DNA of 64,000 nt. Source: Paucibacter sp. TC2R-5 (GTDB lineage Bacteria > Pseudomonadota > Gammaproteobacteria > Burkholderiales > Burkholderiaceae_C). Location of the stretch: positions 380,804 to 444,803 of the forward strand of contig NZ_JAJIRQ010000004.1 in assembly GCF_025717605.1 (NCBI RefSeq). The letters run 5' to 3'. Positions 32,166 to 41,594 of the stretch are shown piece after piece. The translations under genes were made by a program, and so were the position numbers. Position 1 is the stretch's first letter; every line of letters begins with the position of its first letter. The notes under the pieces were generated by a model. That model saw nothing but the letters and a program-made list of their open reading frames with translations, had not been told where the DNA came from and searched no databases.

Positions 32166-33158
32166 TCAAGCCGTGGGATTCAACTCCGCCAGCAACTCGT
32201 AGGAACGCAATCTGGCATGTGCGTCGTGCACCGCGCAGGCAACGATGAATTCGTCCACGCCGGTACGCGCCTGCGTCGCCCGCAGGCCGGCGGCCACCGT
32301 GGCGGGCGAGCCGATCAGGGACTCGGCCAACATGCGCGCCACACCGGCCTGCTCTGCTGCCGTCCACAAGCCCGCCATGCTGTCCACCGGGCGCGGCAGC
32401 AGGCCGCGCTTGCCGCGTTGCATGCCCAAAAAACGCTGTTGCAGCGAGGTGAATAAATAGGCGGCTTCGGCGTCGCTGGTGGCGGTGATGATGTTGATGC
32501 CCATCATGGCGTAGGGCTTGGGATGCTGGACGCTGGGCCGGTACTGGGCGCGGTAGATGTCCAGGGCCTGCATCAGCAGTTCGGGCGCGAAGTGCGAGGC
32601 GAAGGCAAAGGGCAGGCCCAGATAGGCGGCGAGCTGCGCGCTGTAAAGGCTGGAGCCGAGCAACCAGATCGGCACCTCGGTGCCTTGGCCCGGAATCGCC
32701 CGCACGACCTGACCCTCGCGCTCAGGCGCCAGATAACTCTGCAGCTCGACGACGTCTTCGGGGAAGCGATCTTCGCCCGCGCGGTCCAGGTGGCGGCGCA
32801 GTGCGCGCATCGTCGGCCCGTCGGTGCCGGGCGCGCGGCCCAGGCCCAGATCGATGCGGCCGGGGAAGAAGGTCGCCAGGGTGCCGAACTGCTCGGCGAT
32901 CACCAGGGGCGCATGGTTGGGCAGCATGATGCCGCCTGAGCCGACCCTTATGCTCTGCGTCGCTGCCGCCAATTGGCCGATCACGACCGCCGTGGCCGAG
33001 CTGGCGATGCCGTCCATATTGTGGTGCTCGGCCACCCAGAAGCGTTTGTAGCCCAAGTGCTCGGCGTGGCGGGCCAGGGCAATGCTGTTGGCCAGAGCCG
33101 CAGCAGCGTTGCTGCCTTCGACGATGGGGGCGAGGTCAAGAATGGACAGCGGAGTCAT
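32166..33158 (-). CDS. LLM-class flavin-dependent oxidoreductase
   Basis: A 330-residue luciferase-like monooxygenase of the MsnO8-type group. Typical parts are [12 protein letters not shown] at the N-terminus, [24 protein letters not shown], and the [20 protein letters not shown] stretch that lines the flavin pocket, then GLGRAPGTD. It probably binds FMN supplied by a separate reductase. The substrate is unknown. It is a single gene convergent with the LysR gene. Confidence 0.9.
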   Translation of the reverse strand: MTPLSILDLAPIVEGSNAAAALANSIALARHAEHLGYKRFWVAEHHNMDGIASSATAVVIGQLAAATQSIRVGSGGIMLPNHAPLVIAEQFGTLATFFPGRIDLGLGRAPGTDGPTMRALRRHLDRAGEDRFPEDVVELQSYLAPEREGQVVRAIPGQGTEVPIWLLGSSLYSAQLAAYLGLPFAFASHFAPELLMQALDIYRAQYRPSVQHPKPYAMMGINIITATSDAEAAYLFTSLQQRFLGMQRGKRGLLPRPVDSMAGLWTAAEQAGVARMLAESLIGSPATVAAGLRATQARTGVDEFIVACAVHDAHARLRSYELLAELNPTA

Positions 33159-33271
33159 GCCTGCATCTTACGCAGACTTGCCCGCAATGCCCGTCTTACG
33201 GATATCAGTGAGCGCCATGCCATAGTGTCAAGGGCGCCAAGCATGCGGGCCTAGTTCAGGAGAGTCAAGGA

Positions 33272-34270
33272 ATGAAGATTGCCGTATTCAGCGCCAAGCG
33301 CTATGACCGAGAGTTTTTAAGCGCGGCCAATGAGAAGGCGCAGGCCGGCCATCAGCTGCACTTTATCGATGCGCCGCTGGATATGGATGCCGTGGCGGTG
33401 GCGGCGGGCCACGAGGCTGTCTGCATCTTCGTCAATGACAAGGCCGACGCCGAGGTGCTCAAGGCTTTGGCGCAAGGCGGCACCAGGCTGGTGGCGCTGC
33501 GTTGCACCGGCTTCAACAATGTTGATTTGAAAGTGGCAGCCGCCTTGGGGCTCAAGGTCGTGCGGGTGGTGACGTACTCGCCTTATTCGGTGGCCGAGCA
33601 TGCGGTGGCGCTCTTGCTGGCGATCAACCGCAAGGTGCATCGCGCCTACGCCCGCACGCGGGATTCGAACTTCGCGCTCGACGGCTTGATGGGTTTTGAT
33701 CTGCACGGCAAGACCGTCGCCGTGGTCGGCACCGGCAAGATAGGCCTGGTGTTCGCGCGCATCATGCTGGGCTTTGGCTGCGAGGTGATCGGCTATGACA
33801 AGTTCCCCTCGCAGGCTTTTTTGGATCTTGGCGCCCGCTATGTCGGGGCCGGCGAGATCGGCGCCCGTGCCGACATCATTTCGCTGCACTGCCCCTTGAC
33901 TCCGGAAACGCAGCACATCATCAATGAGGAGACTTTGGCGCGCATGAAGCGTGGCGCTTTGTTGATCAACACCAGCCGGGGCGGCTTGGTTGATACCGAG
34001 GCCGCGATTGAGGCGCTCAAGAGCGGTCAGCTGGGCGGCCTGGGGCTGGACGTTTACGAGCAAGAGGCCGATCTGTTTTTTCGCGATCTGTCCAGCACCA
34101 TCATTTCCGATGATGTGTTCCAGCGCCTGCTCTCATTCCCTAACGTGATCGTCACCGGGCATCAGGCCTTCTTCACCGAGGAGGCCATCAGCACCATTTG
34201 CGAAACCACCATCGACAGCGTGACGCAGTTCGCCACGGGTCAGGCCTTGAGCGATGAGATCAAGATTTAG
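33272..34270 (+). CDS. ldhA: D-lactate dehydrogenase, 2-hydroxyacid dehydrogenase family
   Basis: A 332-residue NAD-dependent dehydrogenase. The Rossmann motif is VGTGKIG (about 151-157). Catalytic R, E and H are visible in NTSRGGLVDTEA, DVYEQEADLFF and VTGHQAFFTEEA. The EQEADLFFRDLSS stretch is typical of fermentative LdhA, which reduces pyruvate to D-lactate. The ATG has a GGAGAG-type SD. The stop codon falls in the left arm of a 162-bp hairpin. Confidence 0.92.
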   Translation: MKIAVFSAKRYDREFLSAANEKAQAGHQLHFIDAPLDMDAVAVAAGHEAVCIFVNDKADAEVLKALAQGGTRLVALRCTGFNNVDLKVAAALGLKVVRVVTYSPYSVAEHAVALLLAINRKVHRAYARTRDSNFALDGLMGFDLHGKTVAVVGTGKIGLVFARIMLGFGCEVIGYDKFPSQAFLDLGARYVGAGEIGARADIISLHCPLTPETQHIINEETLARMKRGALLINTSRGGLVDTEAAIEALKSGQLGGLGLDVYEQEADLFFRDLSSTIISDDVFQRLLSFPNVIVTGHQAFFTEEAISTICETTIDSVTQFATGQALSDEIKI

Positions 34271-34430
34271 AACTTGTCCGTAAATAACCGGGGTCGGCTG
34301 ACGGTCGATTTGAACCCATAGCTGCGTTGCAGATCCTCGCGATACCTACGGGTATCGCTGTGGTCTGCGCCTTGCTCTGCGCTCAAATCGCCTCGTCATC
34401 CTCTGACCCGGCTATTTACGGACAAGTTCT
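34269..34430. repeat. 162-bp near-complete hairpin between convergent genes
   Basis: The outer arms are 18-bp perfect complements (AGAACTTGTCCGTAAATA at 34269-34286 against 34413-34430). The interior also folds on itself, with GCGATACC TAC GGGTATCGC at the tip and GCAGA/TCTGC flanks. The element starts in the ldhA stop codon and ends ten bases before the SDR stop, so it exactly fills the gap. It resembles dispersed palindromic repeats and could act as a terminator for both genes. Confidence 0.8.
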
Positions 34431-34440
34431 TAGCGCCAAG

Positions 34441-35172
34441 CTAGATCTGCACATGCGCCACCGAGCCGCCGTCCACATACCAGTTGGCGCCGGCTACAAA
34501 GCTGGCGGCCGGGCTGCAAACAAAGGCCACAACGCGGGCAATCTCTTGCGGGCTGGCCAGCCGGCCCAGGGGGTTGCGAGCCAGCACCTTTTGGTAGGCC
34601 GCAGGATCTTCCAGCCGCACCTTGTCCCACAGCCCGCCCGGCGCCAAGGTGTCACCGGGTGACACCGTGTTGACGCGAATCGAAGGCAGCAGCCGCAGGG
34701 CCAGCGACTTCATATAGTGCGCCATTGCCGCCTTGGCGGCGCCATAGGCGGCGGAATGGGGTGCGGCCAGCGAACCGGCTTTGGAGCCGATATAGGTGAT
34801 GGCAGCGTTCGGCGAATCCTGCAGATAGGCAATCGCCGCTTCGGTCACCGCGACGGTGGCATTGATATCGGTCGCGATCGCGTTAGCCCAGTTGGCGGAT
34901 AGCGCACTCACATTGGGGATGAAGATGTCAAACGAGGCGAGTTCTGAAAACCATTGCTCGACCCGGGCCGTGTCGGCCACATCAAGTGCCACGCCTTGCA
35001 CGCGGCCGGGCAAGGCCGCGCAGTCGGCCATTGCGGCATCGACACCGGCCTGAGCGCGCGCGCAGAAGGAGACTCGGCAGCCTTCCTCGGCGAGTGTGCG
35101 AACGATGGCTGCACCGATGCCGGATGAGCCGCCGGTGACGACGGCGTGCAGGCCAGCGAGTTTGAGGTCCAT
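34441..35172 (-). CDS. Short-chain dehydrogenase/reductase
   Basis: About 243 residues from the ATG at 35172 (MDLKLAGLHA). It is a classical SDR: the cofactor motif TGGSSGIG (about 12-19), catalytic S in TYIGSKAGS, and Y and K in YGAAKAAMAHY. The C-terminus closes with GANWYVDGG, as in FabG-like enzymes. It resembles SDRs annotated as 3-oxoacyl reductases, but the substrate cannot be read. It lies alone, convergent with ldhA. Confidence 0.88.
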   Translation of the reverse strand: MDLKLAGLHAVVTGGSSGIGAAIVRTLAEEGCRVSFCARAQAGVDAAMADCAALPGRVQGVALDVADTARVEQWFSELASFDIFIPNVSALSANWANAIATDINATVAVTEAAIAYLQDSPNAAITYIGSKAGSLAAPHSAAYGAAKAAMAHYMKSLALRLLPSIRVNTVSPGDTLAPGGLWDKVRLEDPAAYQKVLARNPLGRLASPQEIARVVAFVCSPAASFVAGANWYVDGGSVAHVQI

Positions 35173-35377
35173 GGGGTCTTTCTTTATGCAGTCGGGTTTG
35201 AGTGCTGCCGATCCGGTCAGCCCCAAACCAGCGCGCGCAGCATAGCCGGCAATCCTTCACTGCGGGGACCCCAAGCGTGCGGCGCATTCGGCGTAGACTG
35301 AACCACACGCGCTTGACCGTCCGCCCGACGGCGGTGTTAGCAGCTGTTTTTAGCCCAGCCCCAGGCCCAAAGCCCCG

Positions 35378-36502
35378 ATGTCCAAACTCCTTGCCCTGTG
35401 TCTGAAGATGAGCCTGGCCTTGATGGCCTGCGGGGCTTGGGCAGTCGCTGGGGCGGCAGAGCGCGGCGGGGCCGAAATTCGGATCGGCAGTTCGGCGGCC
35501 TTGAGCGGCCCAGCGGCGATCTTGGGTCGGCGCTTTCATGTGGGTGCGGGGGCTGCCTTTGCGCATGGCAATGCGCACGGCGGCTTGCATGGCCAAAAAT
35601 TGAGCCTTGAGTTGCTTGACGATGCCTATGAGCAGGGCCGGGCCGAGGCCAATACCCAAACCTTGATCGATGACGCGCGCGTGCTGGCCTTGTTCGGCTA
35701 TATCGGCACGCCGACCAGCTGGGCGGCGCTGCCCGCCGTCAAGCGCAGCCAGATCGCTTTTGTCGGCGCCTACACCGGGGCCGAGATGCTGCGCGAGCCG
35801 GCCAACCCCTATGTGTTCAATGTCAGAGCCAGCTATGTTGACGAGGCGAACAAATTGGCCGCAGCGATGCAGGCGGCCGGCGTCAAAAGCATCAATGTGC
35901 TCTACCAGGCTGATGTGTTTGGGCGCAGCGGCCTGGAGGCGATCAGGGCCGCGACAAGCCCGCTAGGCATTCAAGTCAAGGCCGTCGCCAGCATCAAGCG
36001 CAACAGCGCCGAAGTCGCTGCCGAGGTAAGGCAACTGGTCAAGGACAGCCGCAGCGACGCGATCTTCATGGTCAGCAGCTATGCGACCTGCGCCGCCTTC
36101 ATCGGTGCGGCGCGCCAGGCGGGCTACGCCGGGCATTTCTATACCCTGTCTTTTGCCGGCCGTGAGCCCTTGTGGAGTGCTTTGGGCAAGCAACTGGGTG
36201 GCGTGACGATTGCGCAAGTCGTGCCCGATGCGCAGGACGCATCCATTGCCGTGGTGGCGGCTTATCAAAAGGCGATGCGTGAGGCCGGTGACAAGCACTT
36301 TGACTCGATCAGCCTGGAGGGCTATATCGCCGCCACAGTGCTGATGGAGGGGCTGCGCCGCAGCAAGTTGCCGCTGACGCGGGCCTCGCTGTTGGCCGGC
36401 ATGGCCTCGCTGGGCCGGCTCGACCTGGATGGCTTTGTGCTCAATGATGGGCCGGGCAAGTGCTGTGGCTCGCAGTTTGTCGAGCTCAAGGTCAAGCCCT
36501 GA
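35378..36502 (+). CDS. Periplasmic binding protein, LivJ-like (Peripla_BP_6)
   Basis: A 374-residue protein with a signal peptide (MSLALMACGAWAVAGAAE) followed by IRIGSSAALSGPAAILG. The two-lobed binding-protein pattern includes ALFGYIGTPTSWAALPAV and YVDEANKLAAAMQAAGVKSINVLYQ. Such proteins bind branched-chain amino acids, amides or urea. No permease or ATPase gene is nearby, so it may be an orphan receptor or work with a transporter elsewhere. Confidence 0.87.
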   Translation: MSKLLALCLKMSLALMACGAWAVAGAAERGGAEIRIGSSAALSGPAAILGRRFHVGAGAAFAHGNAHGGLHGQKLSLELLDDAYEQGRAEANTQTLIDDARVLALFGYIGTPTSWAALPAVKRSQIAFVGAYTGAEMLREPANPYVFNVRASYVDEANKLAAAMQAAGVKSINVLYQADVFGRSGLEAIRAATSPLGIQVKAVASIKRNSAEVAAEVRQLVKDSRSDAIFMVSSYATCAAFIGAARQAGYAGHFYTLSFAGREPLWSALGKQLGGVTIAQVVPDAQDASIAVVAAYQKAMREAGDKHFDSISLEGYIAATVLMEGLRRSKLPLTRASLLAGMASLGRLDLDGFVLNDGPGKCCGSQFVELKVKP

Positions 36503-36514
36503 GTACTCTCCCCA

Positions 36515-37153
36515 TCAAGCGGCGCGCCTCAGCGTCAGGTTAAGCCGCTGGCGACCCAGGAGCGGGTGCTCGCCATCGTCCAGCGGCAGCACACCGTGAA
36601 AGCGCAGCCGTGAGGGGCCACCCCAGACCAGCACATCGCCGTGGCGCAAGGTCAGCCGAGCGGGTTTGTCGGCCCTGCTCAGGCCGCCGAACAAAAATGT
36701 GGCGGGCAGGCCCAGCGAGATCGACACAATTGGTTGGCTGAAATCACGCTCGTCGCGGTCCTGGTGCAGGCTCAGGCGATTGCCGGGCAAATAGCGGTTG
36801 ATCAAGCAAGCGTCGGCGTCAAAAGATGCATAGCCGGCGCGCGCGGCGGCTTCCCGGGCCAGCCCGGCGATCAGCGGGGGTAGGGCAGGCCAAGTCCGGC
36901 CGGACAGCGGGTCCAAGGCCTGATAGCGATAGCCACGCGCATCCGAGACCCAGCCCAGCGGGCCGCAATTGCTCATCGCCACTTGCATCACCTGGCCCCC
37001 GGGCGTGTGCAGATGGCGCAGCGGCGCCTCGACCAGCACCGCTTCGACGGCCTCCCGCAAAGCCGCCGCTGCATCCAGGGCAAAGCCGGGCAGCAGCCAG
37101 GCGCCGTCGGCGATGGCCAGGTCGGTCTCGAGGGGGAAGAGTTCAGCGTTCAT
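36515..37153 (-). CDS. alkB: AlkB-type 2-oxoglutarate-dependent DNA dealkylase
   Basis: A 212-residue Fe(II)/2-oxoglutarate dioxygenase. The iron ligands are H-x-D in LHQDRDERD (about 130) and H in RLRFHGVLPL. The 2-oxoglutarate and terminal motif is RLNLTLRR. CLINRYLPGNRLSLHQD matches AlkB closely. It directly reverses 1-methyladenine and 3-methylcytosine damage. No ada gene is adjacent. Its start lies about 60 bases from a divergent gene on the plus strand. Confidence 0.92.
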   Translation of the reverse strand: MNAELFPLETDLAIADGAWLLPGFALDAAAALREAVEAVLVEAPLRHLHTPGGQVMQVAMSNCGPLGWVSDARGYRYQALDPLSGRTWPALPPLIAGLAREAAARAGYASFDADACLINRYLPGNRLSLHQDRDERDFSQPIVSISLGLPATFLFGGLSRADKPARLTLRHGDVLVWGGPSRLRFHGVLPLDDGEHPLLGRQRLNLTLRRAA

Positions 37154-37214
37154 TGCTGCAGGCGGGTGGCTGCCAAGTAGACTGCGTTCAATTCAGGATT
37201 TAGCTCGACTTCCA

Positions 37215-38615
37215 TTGTTCCTCAAGCACATCATCCCCAAGGCAGCGCAAGGCGGTTCTTTGCCGGCGGCCAACGGCCAGCTGGGCCAATGCCTGCTCTT
37301 GGCCGTATTGCTGCATCTCTGGTTGGTGCTGATGTTGGGCAATGCGACCGGCACCGCAAAGCCCGGTGACGGCGTCTGGGGCCGGCTCAACGTTACCTTG
37401 GCCGGCAACAAGGGCGAAACCGGCAAGGCGGCAGCACAGCCCTTGCCCCCTCTGCCCGAAGTTAGCCCCGGGCCGCCCGGCCAGGCCAAGCAGCAGCGTT
37501 ATGGGGGCAGGGTGCGCCCGCAGGATGACCCGGCCCGGCGCGCCCCCAGGCCGACGACACCGGGTGCGGCCGAAGTCGGTCCTTGGCGCGCCGAGCGTGT
37601 GGAGGCGCCCAGCAGTGCCGAAGCGGCCCAGGCGGGCCAAGCTGCCAAAGCTGCTGAAGTCGCAGAGCTGGCGCAAGCTCTGCCCAGCCCTGCGCCGCTG
37701 CAGATGGCCGCGCCCGCCGCCCAGCAGGCGTTAACGCGCCTCAAGTCCAAGCCTGTGACCGGATTGGACTCCCCGCCGGTCGCCCCTCATCTCTTGGATC
37801 AGCTGCCGCTGCCGCAGGCGCGGGTGAGGGTGATGGAAGCGGCGCCGGTGGTGCCGCTTGCGCGCGCCAAGGCCGAGGCGATTGAACGAGTTGGCCCATT
37901 GCCCAGCGCGCCGCGCCCGGCCAGCCGGCTCACGCCAGCCTTGATCGCTGCAACGCCACAGCCCGCCTTGCCGCAGTTCAAACCGGACAGCTTGCCGGCA
38001 CTAGCGGCACCAGCGGCACCGTCTGAGCCTCCTGCCGCCTCAGCCGCGCCGATTGTTGAGTCAGCCCCGGCTCCCCCAGCTCCTCTAGCTCCCCCAGCCG
38101 AGCCCGTCAACAAGCAGATGGCGGCGCCGCCGGCCTTGTTGAGCCGCCAGGAACGCAAGGAGGTGCAAGCCTTGCCGGCCAATTCACCGGCTCAAAATGC
38201 GACCCAAACACAGGCAGTCGCGCCATTGGCCGCCATGGCTGCCTCGGCGGTGAGCGTCAGCAATGCGCCGGCCGCCACGCCGAGTTTGGTGTCGGCCGTG
38301 CCGAGTCCGGGCACCCCGGAGGCCGGGCCGCGACTGGGTCAAGATGTCGCCACGCCCGCCTCGGCGGCCGCCAAACCGCCGCCCCTGAATCTCAATCTGC
38401 CGCGCGCGCGCGGTGGCGAGTTGTCGAGCCGGGGCTCGAGTGGGGTTTTGCAACTGCTGCCCACGCCGCCCGAGCAAAAGTCCAAATTGACGCAGGATAT
38501 GGAGAAGGCCGCCCGGGAAGACTGTCGCAAAGCTTATGGCGAACAGCTTGGGCTCTTGGCCGTGGTGCCGCTGGCGCTGGATGCGGCCAAGGGCAACAAG
38601 GGCTGCCGCTGGTAA
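37215..38615 (+). CDS. Membrane-anchored Pro/Ala-rich protein, unknown function
   Basis: About 466 residues. The reading frame is open much further upstream, but that part is antisense to alkB, so the start is uncertain. A TTG at 37215 just before FLKHIIPKA is my choice. One membrane segment (CLLLAVLLHLWLVLML) is followed by about 380 residues rich in Pro, Ala and Gln that could span the periplasm, as in TonB-like or wall-spanning proteins. A conserved-looking C-terminus has two Cys (EDCRKAYGEQL, GNKGCRW). I do not recognise a family. It may be co-expressed with the helical protein downstream. Confidence 0.6.
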   Translation: MFLKHIIPKAAQGGSLPAANGQLGQCLLLAVLLHLWLVLMLGNATGTAKPGDGVWGRLNVTLAGNKGETGKAAAQPLPPLPEVSPGPPGQAKQQRYGGRVRPQDDPARRAPRPTTPGAAEVGPWRAERVEAPSSAEAAQAGQAAKAAEVAELAQALPSPAPLQMAAPAAQQALTRLKSKPVTGLDSPPVAPHLLDQLPLPQARVRVMEAAPVVPLARAKAEAIERVGPLPSAPRPASRLTPALIAATPQPALPQFKPDSLPALAAPAAPSEPPAASAAPIVESAPAPPAPLAPPAEPVNKQMAAPPALLSRQERKEVQALPANSPAQNATQTQAVAPLAAMAASAVSVSNAPAATPSLVSAVPSPGTPEAGPRLGQDVATPASAAAKPPPLNLNLPRARGGELSSRGSSGVLQLLPTPPEQKSKLTQDMEKAAREDCRKAYGEQLGLLAVVPLALDAAKGNKGCRW

Positions 38616-38707
38616 AAATACCGACTCTGTGCGGGTGGGCTTTAATTGTGGCGGCGTAGGGGCTTCTACGCTGCAAGGGCGGCAAGTCGCGCGGGCACAA
38701 TGTGGGC

Positions 38708-41458
38708 ATGACGGCGCACGACGGCTTTGACCCCAATTCGATACTTCAGGATTTCACCGAAATGCTGCGCGAGCGCGACAAGCCGGTGGACCTGTCGATC
38801 TCGCAAGAGACCTTGAAAGCCAATAGCGCGCCCAAGGCGGGAGCGGCTGCGCACAAGGCTTCTGCTACCCAGGCCGCGCGCCCCAGTCCGCGTGCCGGCG
38901 GGCGGCCGGGCGCGGGGCGCTGGGATATGCATGACGTCACCGATGTTGAAGATTTGCGCGAGCGTCGGTCTGCCCTCGGCGCCCCGCTTGAGCCGGAGCT
39001 GCTTGAAGAAGTCGTGCCCGAAACTGCGCCCGAACTTGTGCCGCCAAGCGAAGCCGATGAGCTGCTTGAGCTGGAACGCGAGGCTGCCGCTGCCGCTCTG
39101 CAGGCGACCTTGGCCGCCGAGCGACTCGCCGAGCGGCGCCAGGCGCTCGCGGCAGCGCAAGAAGCTGCGGCGCGAGAAGCTATAGCGAAACAAGCCGCTG
39201 CTGAGGCTGCAAGAGAAGCGGCGAGAGAAGCAGCGGAAAGAGCGGCCGCCGAGCGCGCCGCACAAGAGCTGGCTGCAATGGAGCGGGCTGCAATAGAGCA
39301 AGCTGAAAAAGAGCGAGCCGAAAAAGAGCGAGCAGATAAAGAGCGAGCAGAAAAAGAGCGCCTGGCAGCCGAGCAGGCAGAGCAGGCCCGTTTGGCGGCC
39401 GAACAGGCTGAACAAGAGCGAGCCGCTGCCGCTCGCTTGCTGGCTGAACGCTTGGCGGCCGAGCGCTTGGCGGCCGAGCTTCAGGCGGCAAAGCTTGCTG
39501 CACAGCAGCGGGCCGCCGAGCAAGAGAAATTGGCCCAGCAGCAACTGCTGGCAGAGCAGGCCCGTGTCGCGGCGGCGGAACGCGAGGCTCGCGAGCAGGC
39601 CGCCCGTGCTGCCGCTGAAGCTGCTGCCGAAGCTGCCGCAGAACTAGCCGCCCAAGTCGCAGCCCAGTTGGCCGCTAGGGAGGCCGCTAAAGAGGCCGCT
39701 AAACAGGCCGCTAAGGAAGCCAAGATCAAGCAGGCCGCTGAAGCTGCTGCCCGGGCTGCGGCTGTGCGGCAAGCGACCCAGGAACGGGCGAAACAGCTTG
39801 CTCAGCAGGCGGCTCAAGCCAAGGCGCTGAAAAAGCAGGCGGAGCTGGAAGCCAAAGCGGCGCGCCAGGCCCAGCTGGCTGCCGAGAAGCAACAGTTGGC
39901 GGAACAAAAAGCCGCGGCCCGCGCGGCGGAAGCCGCCGAGAAAGCCGAGAAGCTCAAAAGAGCGCAAGCCAGCAAGCTGACACTTGAGCAAAAGAAAGAA
40001 GCGGCGGCCGCTGAGGCCGCCCGAGCAGCGGCGCAGTTGGCTGAGGAAAAAGCCGCCGAGCAAGCCGCAAAGAAGGCCGCCGAGCAAGCCGCTATAGAGG
40101 CCGCAGAGCAAAGCAAGCGCGAGCAGGCCCAGCGGCAGTTGGCGCAAGAGTTGGCTGAAAAACAGGCCAGGCAGCAAGCCAAACAAGAGGCCGAGCGCCT
40201 GCGGGAAGAACAGGCGGCTCGCGAAAAGGCCGAGGCCGAAGCTGCTGCCGAGGCGCGTGTACAAGCACAGGCCCAGGCCGCAGCACAAGCCAGGCTGGCA
40301 GAGCAGGCTGCGCGGCAGGCGGCGGAGAAGTTGGAGCGCGAGCGCTTGGCGGCGCAGCGGCTCGAGGCGGAAAAGTTGCTGGCCGAGCAGCAGGCGCTGC
40401 GTGAGCAGGCCGAGGCTGAGGCACGGGCTCAGGCCCTGGCTTTAGCCCAAGCGCAGGCCCAAGCCCAAGCAAAGCTTGATCAGCAAAAGGCGCGCGAGGC
40501 CAGCGAGGCAAGGGCAGCCAAGCAGGCGCAGCAGGCCTTGGCGCTGCAAAAGCAGGCCGAGCAGCAGCGGGAAGCGCAGCGACTGCTTGATGAACATGTG
40601 CGTGCCGAACAAGCACGTGCCGAACAAGCGCGTGCGAAACAGTTGCTGGCCGAGCAAGAAGCGATGCGCGAGCGGGCCGAGGCCGCGGCGCGCGCACAAG
40701 CCTTGGCAGAGGCACAGGCACAGGCACAGGCACAGCAAGAGGCGCAGGCCAAGGCAAAGGCAAAGGCCGACGCTGAGGCTGAAGCTGAGGCCATGCGGCT
40801 TGCTCAGGTCAAGCTGGCTGAACAAGCGGCCCGCGAGTTGGCTCTGGAGCGCCAAGCCCAGCAGCAGCGCGAGGCCGCTTTGCAGCAAGCTAGGGCCGAA
40901 CAACAAGCGCAACACGATCTCGCCGAAGCCGCCGCGCAGGCCCAAGCCCAAGCCCAAGCGCGCGCTGCCGCCCAGGCCCAGGCCATGGCTAAAGCAAAAG
41001 CCGAAGCCGCAGCCGCAGCCGCAGCCGCAGCCGCTGCTGAGGCGGCCGCTCAAGCCCAGGCCCTGGCCCAGGCCCAAGCGGAGGCCGAGGCCCAAGCCAA
41101 GGCGCGCGCCGAAGCCAAAGCCAAGCTTGAGGCGCAGGCCAAGCTCGATGCGGCGCCGTTTTTGCGGGTGGATTTGCCGCGCAGCGCTGCACGCGCCGAT
41201 TTGGATTTGTCCAGCATCAACCTGCCCAAGATGGCCGCGCCGGCAAGCAGCCCGGCCGACGCCAATTTGGACTTGGGCGGCTTGTTGGCGCAGGTCGCCG
41301 GCACGGCCCGTCAAGCGCCGCAGGAAGCGCCGGCCTGGCAGCCGGGCGCGGCCTTGCGCGAGGCGCTGGATGAGCAGCGCCGGCCGCGCGGTCACGAGGA
41401 TCTGGATCTGGGGGCCTTGACGGTCGACCCCGCCAAGCTCAAGCCCCGCAAAGGCTAA
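38708..41458 (+). CDS. Giant Ala/Gln/Glu-rich helical protein, unknown function
   Basis: About 916 residues from the ATG at 38708 (a GTG two codons earlier is possible). Three parts are visible. The N-terminal 120 residues are acidic and Pro-containing (MTAHDGFDPNSILQDF). Then come about 690 residues made almost only of A, E, Q, K, R and L (EKERAEKERADKERAEKERL; later AQAQAQAQ and an A11 run), which should form a continuous coiled coil or single helix. The C-terminal 110 residues carry three similar (D/N)LDL motifs (ADLDLSSI, ANLDLGGL, EDLDLGAL) and end KLKPRKG. There is no signal peptide. The function is unknown. recC starts 136 bases downstream. Confidence 0.72.
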   Translation: MTAHDGFDPNSILQDFTEMLRERDKPVDLSISQETLKANSAPKAGAAAHKASATQAARPSPRAGGRPGAGRWDMHDVTDVEDLRERRSALGAPLEPELLEEVVPETAPELVPPSEADELLELEREAAAAALQATLAAERLAERRQALAAAQEAAAREAIAKQAAAEAAREAAREAAERAAAERAAQELAAMERAAIEQAEKERAEKERADKERAEKERLAAEQAEQARLAAEQAEQERAAAARLLAERLAAERLAAELQAAKLAAQQRAAEQEKLAQQQLLAEQARVAAAEREAREQAARAAAEAAAEAAAELAAQVAAQLAAREAAKEAAKQAAKEAKIKQAAEAAARAAAVRQATQERAKQLAQQAAQAKALKKQAELEAKAARQAQLAAEKQQLAEQKAAARAAEAAEKAEKLKRAQASKLTLEQKKEAAAAEAARAAAQLAEEKAAEQAAKKAAEQAAIEAAEQSKREQAQRQLAQELAEKQARQQAKQEAERLREEQAAREKAEAEAAAEARVQAQAQAAAQARLAEQAARQAAEKLERERLAAQRLEAEKLLAEQQALREQAEAEARAQALALAQAQAQAQAKLDQQKAREASEARAAKQAQQALALQKQAEQQREAQRLLDEHVRAEQARAEQARAKQLLAEQEAMRERAEAAARAQALAEAQAQAQAQQEAQAKAKAKADAEAEAEAMRLAQVKLAEQAARELALERQAQQQREAALQQARAEQQAQHDLAEAAAQAQAQAQARAAAQAQAMAKAKAEAAAAAAAAAAAEAAAQAQALAQAQAEAEAQAKARAEAKAKLEAQAKLDAAPFLRVDLPRSAARADLDLSSINLPKMAAPASSPADANLDLGGLLAQVAGTARQAPQEAPAWQPGAALREALDEQRRPRGHEDLDLGALTVDPAKLKPRKG

Positions 41459-41594
41459 AGATTAGGTCTGAGCTTGAGCTGGCTGCTCTGCCCGCCAAAG
41501 GCCGCGTCGCGCTTGGCCCCACAATGCCAGGCCCAAGACTCAAAGCATGGCCGGCCATTCGCGCGACAGCGACCGATCAGGGATTTCTCGATAG

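Noticed and set aside
40960-41130. Possible CRISPR-like or tandem DNA repeat in the Ala/Gln-rich gene
   Set aside because: The repetition is of GCC/CAG/AAG codons within one reading frame and has no conserved repeat-spacer structure.
39644-41395. Several long minus-strand frames opposite the Ala/Gln-rich protein (for example 317 codons at 40442-41395)
   Set aside because: Low-complexity GC-rich coding DNA leaves all frames open; the translations are Leu/Gly/Cys- or Ser/Ala-rich repeats with no start signal.
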